DNA from: a gamma proteobacterium L18
Lineage (GTDB): Bacteria > Pseudomonadota > Gammaproteobacteria > Pseudomonadales > Pseudomonadaceae
Direction: 5' to 3'
Length of the DNA: 61,887 nt
Assembly (NCBI GenBank): GCA_000497835.1
Contig: KI547170.1
Span: 325,524 to 387,410 of the forward strand
The translations under genes and the position numbers were made by a program. Position 1 is the first letter of the stretch; the number at the start of each line of letters is the position of its first letter. The notes below the pieces were generated by a model. It was not told the DNA's origin, ran no database searches, and saw only the letters and a list, made by a program, of their open reading frames with translations. Positions 45,959 through 54,141 of this stretch are shown here, in pieces.

Positions 45959-46639
45959 ATGGGCCCAGCTTACTTTATCGCCGGTACCGATACCGACGTC
46001 GGCAAGACCACCATCGCCGCCGGGTTGCTGCACGCAGCCAGGCTCAATGGCCTCAGCACCCTGGGCGCCAAGCCCGTGGCGTCGGGCTGCGATGTCACGC
46101 CCAAGGGCCTGCGCAACGCCGATGCACTGGCGCTGATGGCCGAAAGTTCGATTCAGCTGCCGTATGAGCAGGTCAATCCGATCGCTTTCGAGCCCCCTAT
46201 TGCCCCGCACCTGGCCGCCCGGGAAGCCGGCGTGACGCTGAGTGTGCAGACCTTGCTGGAGCCCATGCGCGAGATTCTCGCCCATCAGGCCGATTTCACC
46301 CTGATCGAAGGCGCGGGCGGTTGGCGTGTGCCCCTGTCGGGCCAGGCCAACCTGTCCGACCTGGCCATGGCCCTCAAGCTGCCGGTGATTCTGGTGGTGG
46401 GCGTACGCCTGGGCTGCATCAACCATGCACTGCTGACCGCCGAGGCCATTGCCCGCGACGGGCTGCAACTGGCGGGTTGGGTAGCCAATGTCATCGATGG
46501 CCGTACCTCGCGTCTGGAAGAGAACCTCGCCACCCTGGCCGAGTGCCTGCCCGCGCCTTGTCTGGGGCGTGTGCCTCGCCTGAAGGGGATTTCGGCGGCG
46601 ATGGTGGCCGAGCACCTGCAACTGGATTTGCTGGATTGA
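45959..46639 (+). CDS. bioD: Dethiobiotin synthetase
   Basis: ATP-dependent carboxylase (226 aa) forming the ureido ring from diaminononanoate and CO2. P-loop GTDTDVGKT at 9-17 with K16, LIEGAGGWRVPLS near 118-130, and KPVASGCD. One nt after the bioC stop. bioA, needed for the preceding step, is not in this window. Confidence 0.97.
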   Translation: MGPAYFIAGTDTDVGKTTIAAGLLHAARLNGLSTLGAKPVASGCDVTPKGLRNADALALMAESSIQLPYEQVNPIAFEPPIAPHLAAREAGVTLSVQTLLEPMREILAHQADFTLIEGAGGWRVPLSGQANLSDLAMALKLPVILVVGVRLGCINHALLTAEAIARDGLQLAGWVANVIDGRTSRLEENLATLAECLPAPCLGRVPRLKGISAAMVAEHLQLDLLD

Positions 46640-46745
46640 ATTTAGCTATCAAGATGGCCATGTGCCATTCGTCTTATTGACGTGAATTTATTGACGGTGT
46701 CTGCTTCAATACAAGGCATCAGCTTAAGGATTTCGGGGTTTCACC

Positions 46746-47045
46746 ATGCAAATCACCAGCGGCAGCGCCTACTACGCAGGCCTGAGCTCGGTACAGAGTG
46801 GCCTGGCGCGTGTTGACCAGGCCGCCAGCCAGATCGCCAGCAATACCGTGGAGAGCACCTCCCCGGTTACCAACCAGTCCACCGACCTGCAGGCCAAGCG
46901 TTTGCTGTCCGTGGACATCAGCCAGCAAGACTTGGCCAACAGCGCTGTGCAGCTGAACCAGGGCCGCATGGAAGTGGAAGCCGGCCTCAAGGTTGAAAAA
47001 GCCGCGGCCGAAACCCTCGGCACCCTGATCGACACCTACGCCTGA
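46746..47045 (+). CDS. Conserved small protein, flagellar-rod-like helices
   Basis: A 99-aa protein with no signal peptide. The polar helical sequence (SGSAYYAGLSSVQSGLARVDQAASQIAS, then SVDISQQDLANSAVQLNQGRMEVEAGLKVEK) resembles the ends of flagellar rod/hook proteins, which share alternating S/N/Q-rich heptads. P. aeruginosa has a similar small gene between its bio and acyl-CoA dehydrogenase genes. No function known. The upstream gap contains two TTGACG words. Confidence 0.7.
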   Translation: MQITSGSAYYAGLSSVQSGLARVDQAASQIASNTVESTSPVTNQSTDLQAKRLLSVDISQQDLANSAVQLNQGRMEVEAGLKVEKAAAETLGTLIDTYA

Positions 47046-47067
47046 TCCTATAGAACCGCGGCGTTTG

Positions 47068-47128
47068 CATCGCGACTAAAGTCGGCTCCTACGCCGTCCG
47101 TGGTAGGAGCCGGCCTTGGCCGCGATGC
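47068..47128. repeat. REP pair, 'GTAGGAGCCGGCC' family
   Basis: CATCGCGACTAAAGTCGGC and inverted GTAGGAGCCGGCCTTGG. The rest of the 47046-47392 gap holds the promoter and PsrA site of the next gene. Confidence 0.85.
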
Positions 47129-47275
47129 AGACGACACCGTCCCATAGCCGCTGCCGCCAGGCCACGGCGTTTCTAACCTTTATTTCCCGATATTCACCAC
47201 AGTGTTCTGCACCTGTGGCGATGACCTGTGGGCGGGTATTTCGTGCCTGTCGGGTGTAGTGTGGTCGATGGATGC

Positions 47276-47304
47276 TTGACAACTTTTGGGCGTAAACGTA
47301 TGTT
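47276..47304 (+). promoter_or_regulatory. Sigma-70 promoter of the first acyl-CoA dehydrogenase
   Basis: TTGACA (47276-47281), 17 nt, TATGTT (47299-47304). Perfect -35, ideal spacing, 4 of 6 at -10. The start codon is at 47393. Confidence 0.7.
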
Positions 47305-47320
47305 TCAAACAACTGTTTGA
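47305..47320. promoter_or_regulatory. PsrA operator
   Basis: TCAAACA-AC-TGTTTGA, a perfect 7-bp palindrome containing CAAAC-N4-GTTTG, the published PsrA consensus. It begins directly after the -10 box, so bound PsrA would block initiation; long-chain fatty acyl signals would relieve it. The P. aeruginosa homologue PA0506 is a known PsrA-regulated gene as I recall. Confidence 0.75.
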
Positions 47321-47392
47321 CAGAAAGCCATCAAGCGCTGGTTGGTCTGTTGCGGTCACACATTCCAGTTTCATCAGCAGAGGTTTATCGCT

Positions 47393-49198
47393 ATGCCTGA
47401 TTACAAGGCCCCCTTGCGTGATATTCGCTTCGTACGTGACGAACTGCTTGGCTATGAAGCGCACTATCAAAGCCTGCCGGCTTGTCAGGACGCTACCCCC
47501 GACATGGTCGACGCCATCCTCGAGGAAGGCGCCAAGTTTTGTGAGCAGGTACTGGCCCCGCTGAACCGGGTGGGTGACATCGAAGGCTGTACCTGGAGCG
47601 AGTCGGGCGTGAAGACGCCGACCGGCTTCAAGGAAGCCTACAAACAGTTCGTCGAAGGCGGCTGGCCAAGCCTGGCCCACGACGTGGCCCATGGCGGGCA
47701 AGGCCTGCCGGAGTCGCTGGGCCTGGCCGTGAGCGAAATGGTCGGCGAGGCCAACTGGTCGTGGGGCATGTACCCCGGCCTGTCCCACGGCGCCATGAAC
47801 ACCATCTCCGAGCACGGTACCCCCGAGCAGCAGGAGGCCTACCTGACCAAGCTGGTCTCGGGCGAGTGGACCGGCACCATGTGCCTGACCGAGCCGCACT
47901 GCGGCACCGACCTGGGCATGCTGCGCACCAAGGCCGAGCCTCAGGCCGATGGTTCCTACAAAGTTACCGGCACCAAGATCTTCATCTCGGCTGGCGAACA
48001 CGACATGGCCGACAACATCGTCCACATCGTGCTGGCCCGCCTGCCTGATGCCCCGGCCGGTACCAAGGGTATCTCGCTGTTCATCGTGCCCAAGTTCCTG
48101 CCCAACGCCGATGGCACCCCAGGTACCCGCAACGCGGTGAACTGCGGTTCGCTGGAACACAAGATGGGTATCCACGGCAACGCCACCTGCGTGATGAACT
48201 TCGACGCGGCCACCGGTTTCCTGATCGGCCCGGCGAACAAAGGCCTGAACTGCATGTTCACCTTCATGAACACCGCTCGCCTGGGCACCGCGCTGCAAGG
48301 CCTGTCCCACGCCGAAATCGCGTTCCAGGGTGGCCTGAAATACGCCCGTGACCGTCTGCAGATGCGTTCGCTGACTGGCCCGAAAGCGCCGGACAAGGCG
48401 GCTGACCCGATCATCGTGCACCCTGACGTACGTCGCATGCTGCTGACCATGAAGGCGTTCGCCGAAGGCAACCGCGCCATGGTGTACTTCACCGCCAAAC
48501 AAGTGGACATCGTCAAATACGGCGTCGACGAAGAAGAGAAGAAAAAGGCCGACGCGCTGCTGGCCTTCATGACCCCGATCGCCAAGGCGTTCATGACCGA
48601 AGTGGGCTTCGAGGCGGCCAACCACGGCGTGCAGATCTATGGCGGCCACGGTTTCATCGCCGAGTGGGGCATGGAGCAGAACGTTCGCGACAGCCGCATT
48701 TCGATGCTGTACGAAGGCACCACCGGTGTTCAGGCTCTCGACCTGCTGGGCCGCAAGGTGCTGATGACCCAGGGCGAAGCGCTGAAGGGCTTCACCAAGA
48801 TCGTCCACAAGTTCTGCCAGACCAACGAAGGCAACGAGGCTGTCACCGAGTTCGTCACCCCGCTGGCCCAGCTGAACAAGGAATGGGGCGAGCTGACCAT
48901 GAAGATCGGCATGGCCGCCATGAAAGACCGCGAGGAAGTGGGTGCCGCTTCGGTGGACTACCTGATGTACTCCGGTTATGCGTGCCTGGCTTACTTCTGG
49001 GCCGACATGGCCCGCGTCGCTGCCGAGAAACTGGCTGCCGGCACCACCGAGCAGGCGTTCTACACCGCCAAGCTGCAGACTGCGCGTTTCTACTTCCAGC
49101 GCATCCTGCCGCGTACCCGTACTCACGTGGCGGCGATCCTGTCGGGCGCCAACAACCTGATGGAGATGGACGAAGAGCATTTCGGGCTTAGCTACTAA
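47393..49198 (+). CDS. Acyl-CoA dehydrogenase (FadE1/PA0506-like)
   Basis: FAD enzyme of 601 aa for the first step of beta-oxidation. It is longer than the classical 380-residue family: an N-terminal extension ([21 protein letters not shown]), the flavin/substrate motif [36 protein letters not shown], and the catalytic-glutamate region [18 protein letters not shown]. The start at 47393 has AGAGG upstream. It closely resembles the dehydrogenase at 51037. P. aeruginosa PA0506 is reported to prefer long chains; chain preference here is inferred. Confidence 0.94.
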   Translation: MPDYKAPLRDIRFVRDELLGYEAHYQSLPACQDATPDMVDAILEEGAKFCEQVLAPLNRVGDIEGCTWSESGVKTPTGFKEAYKQFVEGGWPSLAHDVAHGGQGLPESLGLAVSEMVGEANWSWGMYPGLSHGAMNTISEHGTPEQQEAYLTKLVSGEWTGTMCLTEPHCGTDLGMLRTKAEPQADGSYKVTGTKIFISAGEHDMADNIVHIVLARLPDAPAGTKGISLFIVPKFLPNADGTPGTRNAVNCGSLEHKMGIHGNATCVMNFDAATGFLIGPANKGLNCMFTFMNTARLGTALQGLSHAEIAFQGGLKYARDRLQMRSLTGPKAPDKAADPIIVHPDVRRMLLTMKAFAEGNRAMVYFTAKQVDIVKYGVDEEEKKKADALLAFMTPIAKAFMTEVGFEAANHGVQIYGGHGFIAEWGMEQNVRDSRISMLYEGTTGVQALDLLGRKVLMTQGEALKGFTKIVHKFCQTNEGNEAVTEFVTPLAQLNKEWGELTMKIGMAAMKDREEVGAASVDYLMYSGYACLAYFWADMARVAAEKLAAGTTEQAFYTAKLQTARFYFQRILPRTRTHVAAILSGANNLMEMDEEHFGLSY

Positions 49199-49216
49199 GC
49201 GTCGAAACCTTCGTTG

Positions 49217-49250
49217 AAAAAACCGCTGCCCTGGTGCAGCGGTTTTTTTT
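49217..49250 (+). terminator. Terminator of the first acyl-CoA dehydrogenase
   Basis: AAACCGCTGC-CCTG-GTGCAGCGGTTT followed by eight T, 19 nt after the stop codon. Confidence 0.9.
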
Positions 49251-49293
49251 GCCCACGCGATTGGTAGCCGCAACTTTGTTGTGGAGGTGCACA

Positions 49294-49363
49294 CTGTGGG
49301 AGCAAAGCTTGCTCGCGATGGCTTCAGTGCCGGCGCCTCGCGAGCAAGCTTTGCTCCCACAGT
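49294..49363. repeat. REP pair, 'GTGGGAGCAAAGCTTGC' family
   Basis: CTGTGGGAGCAAAGCTTGC and its inverted copy between the dehydrogenase terminator and the diguanylate cyclase. Confidence 0.85.
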
Positions 49364-49495
49364 GTGTACCCCCGCCTATCTGTAGCTGCCGCCAAAGGGC
49401 GTATGGCCTGCGGAAATTTTTTTGGCGTCAATATGTGTTGAGCATTAAACAATCGTAATCATTGCCGATACAGGTAAAGGCACAATGCCATAATC

Positions 49496-50809
49496 TTGCT
49501 TGCTATCGGATTTTCCCTTTTGCCGCGTTTATCAGCTTTTAATTTCAGTCATTTCCTACCGTCGCTGTTGTTGTTGCTTGCGGGGCTCGCGGCTGCCTAC
49601 GTAAAAGACCTGAACGTGTTCTTCACCTCGCTGTTCAACGTGCTGCCTACCCTGGTGTTGTTGCTGGGCGGCGCCTACTGCGCGGTCTACCGCCGCCAGC
49701 GCGAGCTGTTCCTGATGGTCACGGTGTACATCGCCTACTTCCTGCTGGACACCCAGACCGACTTCTACCGCGACAACGGCCGGGTACGCGAAGACGCCGC
49801 CGTGGTGTTCCACCTGTGTTGCCTGTTGCTGCCGGCCCTGTACGGGTTGTTCGGCGCCTGGCAAGAGCGCACGCACTTGTTCCAGGACATGGTGGCGCGC
49901 TTTGCGGTGCTGCTCGCCGTGGGCAGTACCGCCCTCGGGCTGGAGCAGAGTTTCCCGGTGCCGTTGCTGAACTGGCTGGCCGAGATCCGCTGGCCTTCCT
50001 GGCATGGCCAGTGGATGAGCCTGATCCAGATGGCCTACCCGGTATTTTTCCTGGCCGCCGTGCTGCTGGTGGTGCAATACCTGCGTCAGCCGCGGCCCTT
50101 GCACGCCGCGCAGTTGGTGGGGCTGATCGGGCTGTTTTGGATGTTGCCCAAGACCTTCATCCTGCCATTCACGCTGAACATCATGTGCAGCCAGGTGATG
50201 CTGATGATTGCCGCAGCGGTCGCCCACGAGGCTTATCAAATGGCCTTCCGCGACGAGCTGACCGGCCTGCCGGGGCGCCGCGCGCTGAACGAGCGCATGC
50301 AGCGGCTGGGGCGCAACTATGTGCTGGCCATGACCGACGTCGACCACTTCAAGAAATTCAACGACACCCACGGCCACGACGTGGGCGACCAAGTGCTGCG
50401 TTTGGTGGCGAGCAAGCTGTCCAAGGTCACCGGCGGCGGGCGTGCCTACCGCTACGGCGGTGAGGAGTTTGCCCTAGTGTTCGCTGCCAAGACCATGGAG
50501 GAATGCATGCCGCACCTGGAGGCGATCCGCGAGGCCATCGCCAGCTACAACATCCAGTTGCGTAACCCCGACAGCCGGCCGCAGGACGACAAGCAGGGCC
50601 GGCAGCGTCGTCACGGCCCAGGCGCTGCCAGCGTGTCGGTGACCATCAGTATCGGTGTGGCCGAACGGCTGATCGACCATCGCACGCCTGAACAAGTGCT
50701 CAAGTCCGCCGACGAAGCGCTTTACAGCGCCAAGGGTGCGGGCCGCAACTGCGTGGTGGGCTACGGCCAGACCCGCCGCGGCGCGGTGCGCACTGCCGCC
50801 TCTGCCTAA
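49496..50809 (+). CDS. Membrane diguanylate cyclase
   Basis: A 437-aa protein with about seven membrane helices in residues 5-250 and a C-terminal GGDEF domain making cyclic di-GMP. Active-site motif GGEEF in RYGGEEFALV; metal/substrate residues in MTDVDHFKKFNDTHGHDVGD. The inhibitory RxxD motif expected five residues before GGEEF is absent (TGGG is there), so feedback inhibition is unlikely. The frame begins at TTG 49496 with a poor ribosome site, so the exact start is uncertain. It lies between two acyl-CoA dehydrogenases, with its own intergenic spaces. Confidence 0.9.
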   Translation: MLAIGFSLLPRLSAFNFSHFLPSLLLLLAGLAAAYVKDLNVFFTSLFNVLPTLVLLLGGAYCAVYRRQRELFLMVTVYIAYFLLDTQTDFYRDNGRVREDAAVVFHLCCLLLPALYGLFGAWQERTHLFQDMVARFAVLLAVGSTALGLEQSFPVPLLNWLAEIRWPSWHGQWMSLIQMAYPVFFLAAVLLVVQYLRQPRPLHAAQLVGLIGLFWMLPKTFILPFTLNIMCSQVMLMIAAAVAHEAYQMAFRDELTGLPGRRALNERMQRLGRNYVLAMTDVDHFKKFNDTHGHDVGDQVLRLVASKLSKVTGGGRAYRYGGEEFALVFAAKTMEECMPHLEAIREAIASYNIQLRNPDSRPQDDKQGRQRRHGPGAASVSVTISIGVAERLIDHRTPEQVLKSADEALYSAKGAGRNCVVGYGQTRRGAVRTAASA

Positions 50810-50829
50810 TCGTTCATCTTTCTATCTAC

Positions 50830-50919
50830 TGTGGGAGCGGGCTCTGCCCGCGAAGAGCGCACCGCGCAGCATCTGGTCTACCGCGGCGCTGTTTTCGCGG
50901 GCAGAGCCCGCTCCCACAG
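50830..50919. repeat. REP pair, 'GTGGGAGCGGGCTC' family
   Basis: Inverted pair after the diguanylate cyclase gene. Confidence 0.85.
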
Positions 50920-51036
50920 TGAAATTTTGTAATACCGGGTTAGACTTATTGGTCACAAGACGACCCTATGTGTCGCAAAAGTTGTTGGGTTACACTGGAT
51001 TGAATCCACTCTCCCACTCCCGTTTGCGAGGTTGCC

Positions 51037-52815
51037 ATGGCTGATTACAAAGCGCCCCTGCGCGATATGCGCTTCGTCCTCAATGAAGTCTTCGATGTAG
51101 CCAGCCTGTGGGCCCAGCTACCGGCCCTGGCAGAGACCGTGGACGCGGAGACGGTGGAAGCCATTCTCGAGGAAGCCGGCAAGGTCACCAGCCAGCGCAT
51201 CGCACCGTTGAACCGCGGCGCCGACGAAGAAGGTTGCCACTGGAAAGACACCGTGGTCACCACCCCCGCAGGCTTCCCCCAGGCTTACCAGACTTACGCC
51301 GAAGGCGGCTGGGTGGGCGTGGGCGGCGATCCGACCTACGGCGGCATGGGCATGCCCAAAGTGGTCTCGGCCCAGGTCGAGGAAATGATCAACTCCGCCA
51401 GCCTGGCGTTCGGCCTGTACCCGATGCTGACGGCCGGTGCTTGCCTGTCGATCAACGCCCACGCCAGTGACGAGCTGAAGCAGACCTACCTGCCCAACAT
51501 GTACGCCGGCGTCTGGGCCGGTTCCATGTGCCTGACCGAAGCCCATGCCGGTACCGACCTGGGCATCATCCGCACCAAGGCCGAGCCCCAGGCCGATGGC
51601 AGCTACACCATCAGTGGCACCAAGATCTTCATTACCGGCGGCGAGCACGACCTGACCGAGAACATCATTCACCTGGTACTGGCCAAGCTGCCTGATGCGC
51701 CTGCCGGACCCAAGGGCATCTCGCTGTTCCTGGTGCCCAAGTTCATGGTCAATGCCGACGGCAGCCTGGGCGCGCGCAACACCCTGAGCTGCGGTTCCAT
51801 CGAGCACAAGATGGGCATCCAGGCGTCGGCCACCTGTGTGATGAACTTCGACGGCGCAGTGGGCTATATCGTCGGCGAGCCCAACAAGGGCCTGGCCGCC
51901 ATGTTCACCATGATGAACTACGAGCGGCTGGGCGTTGGCATTCAGGGCCTGGCGTCGGCCGAGCGTTCCTACCAGAACGCCATCGAATACGCCCGCGACC
52001 GCCTGCAAAGCCGCTCGCCCACTGGCCCTAAAGCCAAGGACAAGGTCGCCGACCCCATCATCGTGCACCCTGACGTGCGCCGCATGCTGTTGACCATGAA
52101 GGCCTTCAACGAAGGCGGTCGCGCGTTCTCCACCTACGTGGCCATGCAGCTCGACACCGCCAAGTTCAGTGAAGACGCCGTCACGCGCAAACGCGCTGAA
52201 GACTTGGTGGCTTTGCTGACCCCGGTGGCCAAGGCATTCCTGACCGACCTGGGACTGGAAACCACCGTGCACGGCCAGCAGGTGTTCGGGGGCCACGGCT
52301 TTATCCGCGAATGGGGCCAGGAGCAACTGGTGCGCGACGTGCGCATTACCCAGATCTACGAAGGCACCAACGGCATCCAGGCGCTGGACCTGGTGGGCCG
52401 CAAGGTGATCGGTAGTGGTGGCGCGTTCTATCAGCTGTTCGCCGATGAAGTGCGTCATTTCATCAGCACCGCAGCGCCTGAGTTGGCCGAGTTCACCAAG
52501 CCGCTGGCAGCCGCTGTGGATAACCTCGACAAGCTGACCGCCTGGCTGCTGGATCGCGTCAAGAACGACCCGAATGAAATCGGCGCGGCGTCCGTGGAAT
52601 ACCTGCACGTGTTTGGCTACACCGCCTATGCCTATATGTGGGCACTGATGGCCCGCGCCGCATTGGGCAAACAGGGGCAGGAGGATTTCTACGCCAGCAA
52701 ACTGGGCACCGCGCGCTTCTACTTCGCCCGTCTGTTGCCGCGTATTCATTCGCTGACAGCGTCGGTGAAGGCGGGCAGCGAGTCGCTGTTCCTGCTGGAC
52801 GCCGAGCAGTTTTGA
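51037..52815 (+). CDS. Acyl-CoA dehydrogenase (FadE2/PA0508-like)
   Basis: A 592-aa paralogue of the gene at 47393, with the same N-terminal extension ([19 protein letters not shown]), [37 protein letters not shown], and QIYEGTNGIQALDLVGRK at the catalytic glutamate. GAGG precedes the ATG. Unlike its paralogue it has no PsrA-type palindrome in the 118 nt upstream, so its control probably differs. The corresponding P. aeruginosa enzyme is reported as medium-chain; here that is inference. Confidence 0.94.
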   Translation: MADYKAPLRDMRFVLNEVFDVASLWAQLPALAETVDAETVEAILEEAGKVTSQRIAPLNRGADEEGCHWKDTVVTTPAGFPQAYQTYAEGGWVGVGGDPTYGGMGMPKVVSAQVEEMINSASLAFGLYPMLTAGACLSINAHASDELKQTYLPNMYAGVWAGSMCLTEAHAGTDLGIIRTKAEPQADGSYTISGTKIFITGGEHDLTENIIHLVLAKLPDAPAGPKGISLFLVPKFMVNADGSLGARNTLSCGSIEHKMGIQASATCVMNFDGAVGYIVGEPNKGLAAMFTMMNYERLGVGIQGLASAERSYQNAIEYARDRLQSRSPTGPKAKDKVADPIIVHPDVRRMLLTMKAFNEGGRAFSTYVAMQLDTAKFSEDAVTRKRAEDLVALLTPVAKAFLTDLGLETTVHGQQVFGGHGFIREWGQEQLVRDVRITQIYEGTNGIQALDLVGRKVIGSGGAFYQLFADEVRHFISTAAPELAEFTKPLAAAVDNLDKLTAWLLDRVKNDPNEIGAASVEYLHVFGYTAYAYMWALMARAALGKQGQEDFYASKLGTARFYFARLLPRIHSLTASVKAGSESLFLLDAEQF

Positions 52816-52829
52816 CACCCGTGCGTCGC

Positions 52830-52847
52830 TGTAAGCATTTTCCTACG
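52830..52847 (+). promoter_or_regulatory. GacA upstream activating box of rsmY
   Basis: TGTAAG-CATTTT-CCTACG against the consensus TGTAAG-N6-CTTACA: left half perfect, right half 4 of 6. Its centre is about 65 nt before the inferred RNA start, the usual distance for GacA-driven rsm genes. Confidence 0.8.
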
Positions 52848-52891
52848 TGACGTGTTGCCTTTCGGCGATACCGGGTAAACGGATCCATGGG

Positions 52892-52897
52892 TAATCT
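52892..52897 (+). promoter_or_regulatory. rsmY -10 box
   Basis: TAATCT, 7 nt before the inferred RNA start at about 52904. No -35 consensus, as expected for an activator-dependent promoter. Confidence 0.55.
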
Positions 52898-52903
52898 TGC
52901 TTC

Positions 52904-53026
52904 ATGGACGTCGCGCAGGAAGCGCCAAGCAGAACACGGACACGTAAGGAACCTGCCACAGGACGGCGGGCAGAAACGGAAGTCAGGGATACAGATTGCG
53001 AAACCCCGCCACGGCGGGGTTTTTCT
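52904..53026 (+). ncRNA. rsmY: RsmY regulatory small RNA
   Basis: About 123 nt carrying seven GGA motifs (ATGGACG, CAGGAAG, ACGGACA, AAGGAAC, CAGGACG, ACGGAAG, AGGGATA) and ending in a perfect terminator. The stretch GCGCAGGAAGCGCCAA is, as I recall, shared with P. aeruginosa RsmY. The GGA motifs in loops bind and sequester RsmA/RsmE, relieving repression of biofilm and secondary-metabolism genes. The GacA box and -10 upstream show control by GacS/GacA. Exact ends are inferred from promoter spacing and terminator. Confidence 0.92.
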
Positions 53027-53029
53027 TTT
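53001..53029 (+). terminator. rsmY terminator
   Basis: AACCCCGCC-ACG-GCGGGGTT then TTTCTTTT. Confidence 0.9.
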
Positions 53030-53060
53030 GTGCGGGTAACGTGGACTACCCCACGCGCCC

Positions 53061-53087
53061 CTTCCCGAGCTACGCCCGGTCCCACAG
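53061..53087. repeat. Single REP unit, 'GTGGGACCGGGCG' family
   Basis: One inverted unit, CTTCCCGAGCTACGCCCGG then TCCCACAG, without its partner. Confidence 0.7.
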
Positions 53088-53161
53088 TCGCGAAGCAACC
53101 ACCGATGCGAGCCTTGGCACTGTGGGAGATTCTATGGTTCTGAGCAATAAGTACCGGCCTC

Positions 53162-53244
53162 TCGCGAGCAAGCTTTGCTCCCACAGTGTTGAGTCTCCCA
53201 CCGTGGTTGGCTCAACACTGTGGGAGCAAAGCTTGCTCGCGATG
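53162..53244. repeat. REP pair, 'GTGGGAGCAAAGCTTGC' family
   Basis: TCGCGAGCAAGCTTTGCTCC and inverted GTGGGAGCAAAGCTTGC. The gap 53030-53376 otherwise contains only the single REP unit and the ribosome site of the next gene. Confidence 0.85.
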
Positions 53245-53376
53245 GCATCGACGCGGTCTATGGGTTACACGCATTCAGCACCTTAGAATCTCCCACAGCG
53301 TGAACTCCGCCGCCCCGGGTTGAACCCTTGCGCGCTCCATGATGTCAGTTGGTTATCAACCTCCAGGAGCCGTAAC

Positions 53377-53535
53377 ATGGACTTTATCCGCATCATCATC
53401 GCCATTCTGTTGCCACCATTGGGCGTATTTCTGCAGGTCGGGTTCGGCGGGGCCTTCTGGCTCAATATCCTGCTGACGCTGTGCGGTTATATCCCGGGCA
53501 TCGTGCATGCGGTGTATATCATCGCCAAGCGTTAA
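53377..53535 (+). CDS. YqaE/Pmp3-family membrane peptide
   Basis: A 52-aa proteolipid with two membrane helices (IRIIIAILLPPLGVFLQVG and FWLNILLTLCGYIPGIVHAVYII). The PPLGVFLQVG and GYIPGIVHA words are the family signature. Members help keep membrane potential under salt or cold stress in yeast and plants; the bacterial role is less clear. CAGGAG precedes the ATG at 53377. Confidence 0.92.
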   Translation: MDFIRIIIAILLPPLGVFLQVGFGGAFWLNILLTLCGYIPGIVHAVYIIAKR

Positions 53536-53607
53536 CCTGTCTGGTGATCGGAAACGGCTGACGTTTTCATGGGATCCGCCTGACATTCAATTCGTGTCGA
53601 ATCAAAT

Positions 53608-53648
53608 AGGCTTCACCTCTTTTCATTTGAGGTGAGGCCTTTGTCTTT
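53608..53648 (+). terminator. Terminator after the Pmp3-family gene
   Basis: AGGCTTCACCTC, nine-base loop, GAGGTGAGGCCT (12 bp with one G-U), then TTTGTCTTT. Confidence 0.8.
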
Positions 53649-53674
53649 AACGCGATCCAGCACTTGCCTCTTTG

Positions 53675-53690
53675 GTATAATATTTTATAC
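53675..53690. promoter_or_regulatory. Inverted repeat GTATAA-TATT-TTATAC
   Basis: Perfect 6-bp arms within an A/T-rich promoter-like stretch 110 nt before the antitoxin-like gene. Antitoxins of this type usually bind such repeats in their own promoter. Confidence 0.45.
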
Positions 53691-53799
53691 GTTTGGTGCT
53701 GCTTGAGCCGCGCCAAACCGCTGCGGTGGGTGGGGAGCTCCTACGATGATCTCCTGCAGTTCGTTATCTGGCTGTGTTGAAAATGGAGAGGAACGGAAA

Positions 53800-54132
53800 A
53801 TGACAGTTGATACCCAGATTCGCCACGTGACCGAGGCGGACGGCAATGTATTTGCAGACCTCGGTTTTTCTCCCGATGAGGCCGTGCGTCTGAAGGCCCA
53901 GTCTCAGAAACAGATCAACGATACGGTCGCTCTTAAAGGTCAGTTGATGTCGGCTTTGGCGGGGTGGATTGAGCAAGAACACCTCAAGCAGGCAGAGGCG
54001 GCCAGGATCCTCATGGTGTCCCGGCCTCGTGTCTCGGATGTTGTGAACTTGAAGACCTCCAAGTTCACGCTCGATTGCCTGGTAACAATGCTCAGCCGGA
54101 TTGGTAAGCCCGTTACCCTTACAGTGGGGTGA
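53800..54132 (+). CDS. XRE-family HTH protein, HigA-like antitoxin (orphan)
   Basis: A 110-aa DNA-binding protein. The N-terminal VFADLGFSPDEAVRLKAQSQ segment and helix-turn-helix LKQAEAARILMVSRPRVSDVVNLKTSKFTLDCLVTML fit the HTH_37 group, whose genes normally follow a RelE/HigB-type toxin gene. Here only about 110 nt separate a promoter-like palindrome from the start, too little for a toxin, and none follows: the next gene is convergent. So it is an orphan antitoxin or a stand-alone regulator. The start at 53800 has GAGAGGAACGG upstream. Confidence 0.85.
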   Translation: MTVDTQIRHVTEADGNVFADLGFSPDEAVRLKAQSQKQINDTVALKGQLMSALAGWIEQEHLKQAEAARILMVSRPRVSDVVNLKTSKFTLDCLVTMLSRIGKPVTLTVG

Positions 54133-54141
54133 GCGCCAGGA

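Noticed and set aside
47180..49360. A frame of about 726 codons opposite the first acyl-CoA dehydrogenase
   Set aside because: It runs through a REP pair, a terminator and a promoter, and its translation resembles no protein family; the plus-strand gene is complete.
52904..53026. RsmX or RsmZ instead of RsmY
   Set aside because: The block GCGCAGGAAGCGCCAA agrees with RsmY as I remember it, and the locus is not next to rpoS/fdxA where rsmZ lies.
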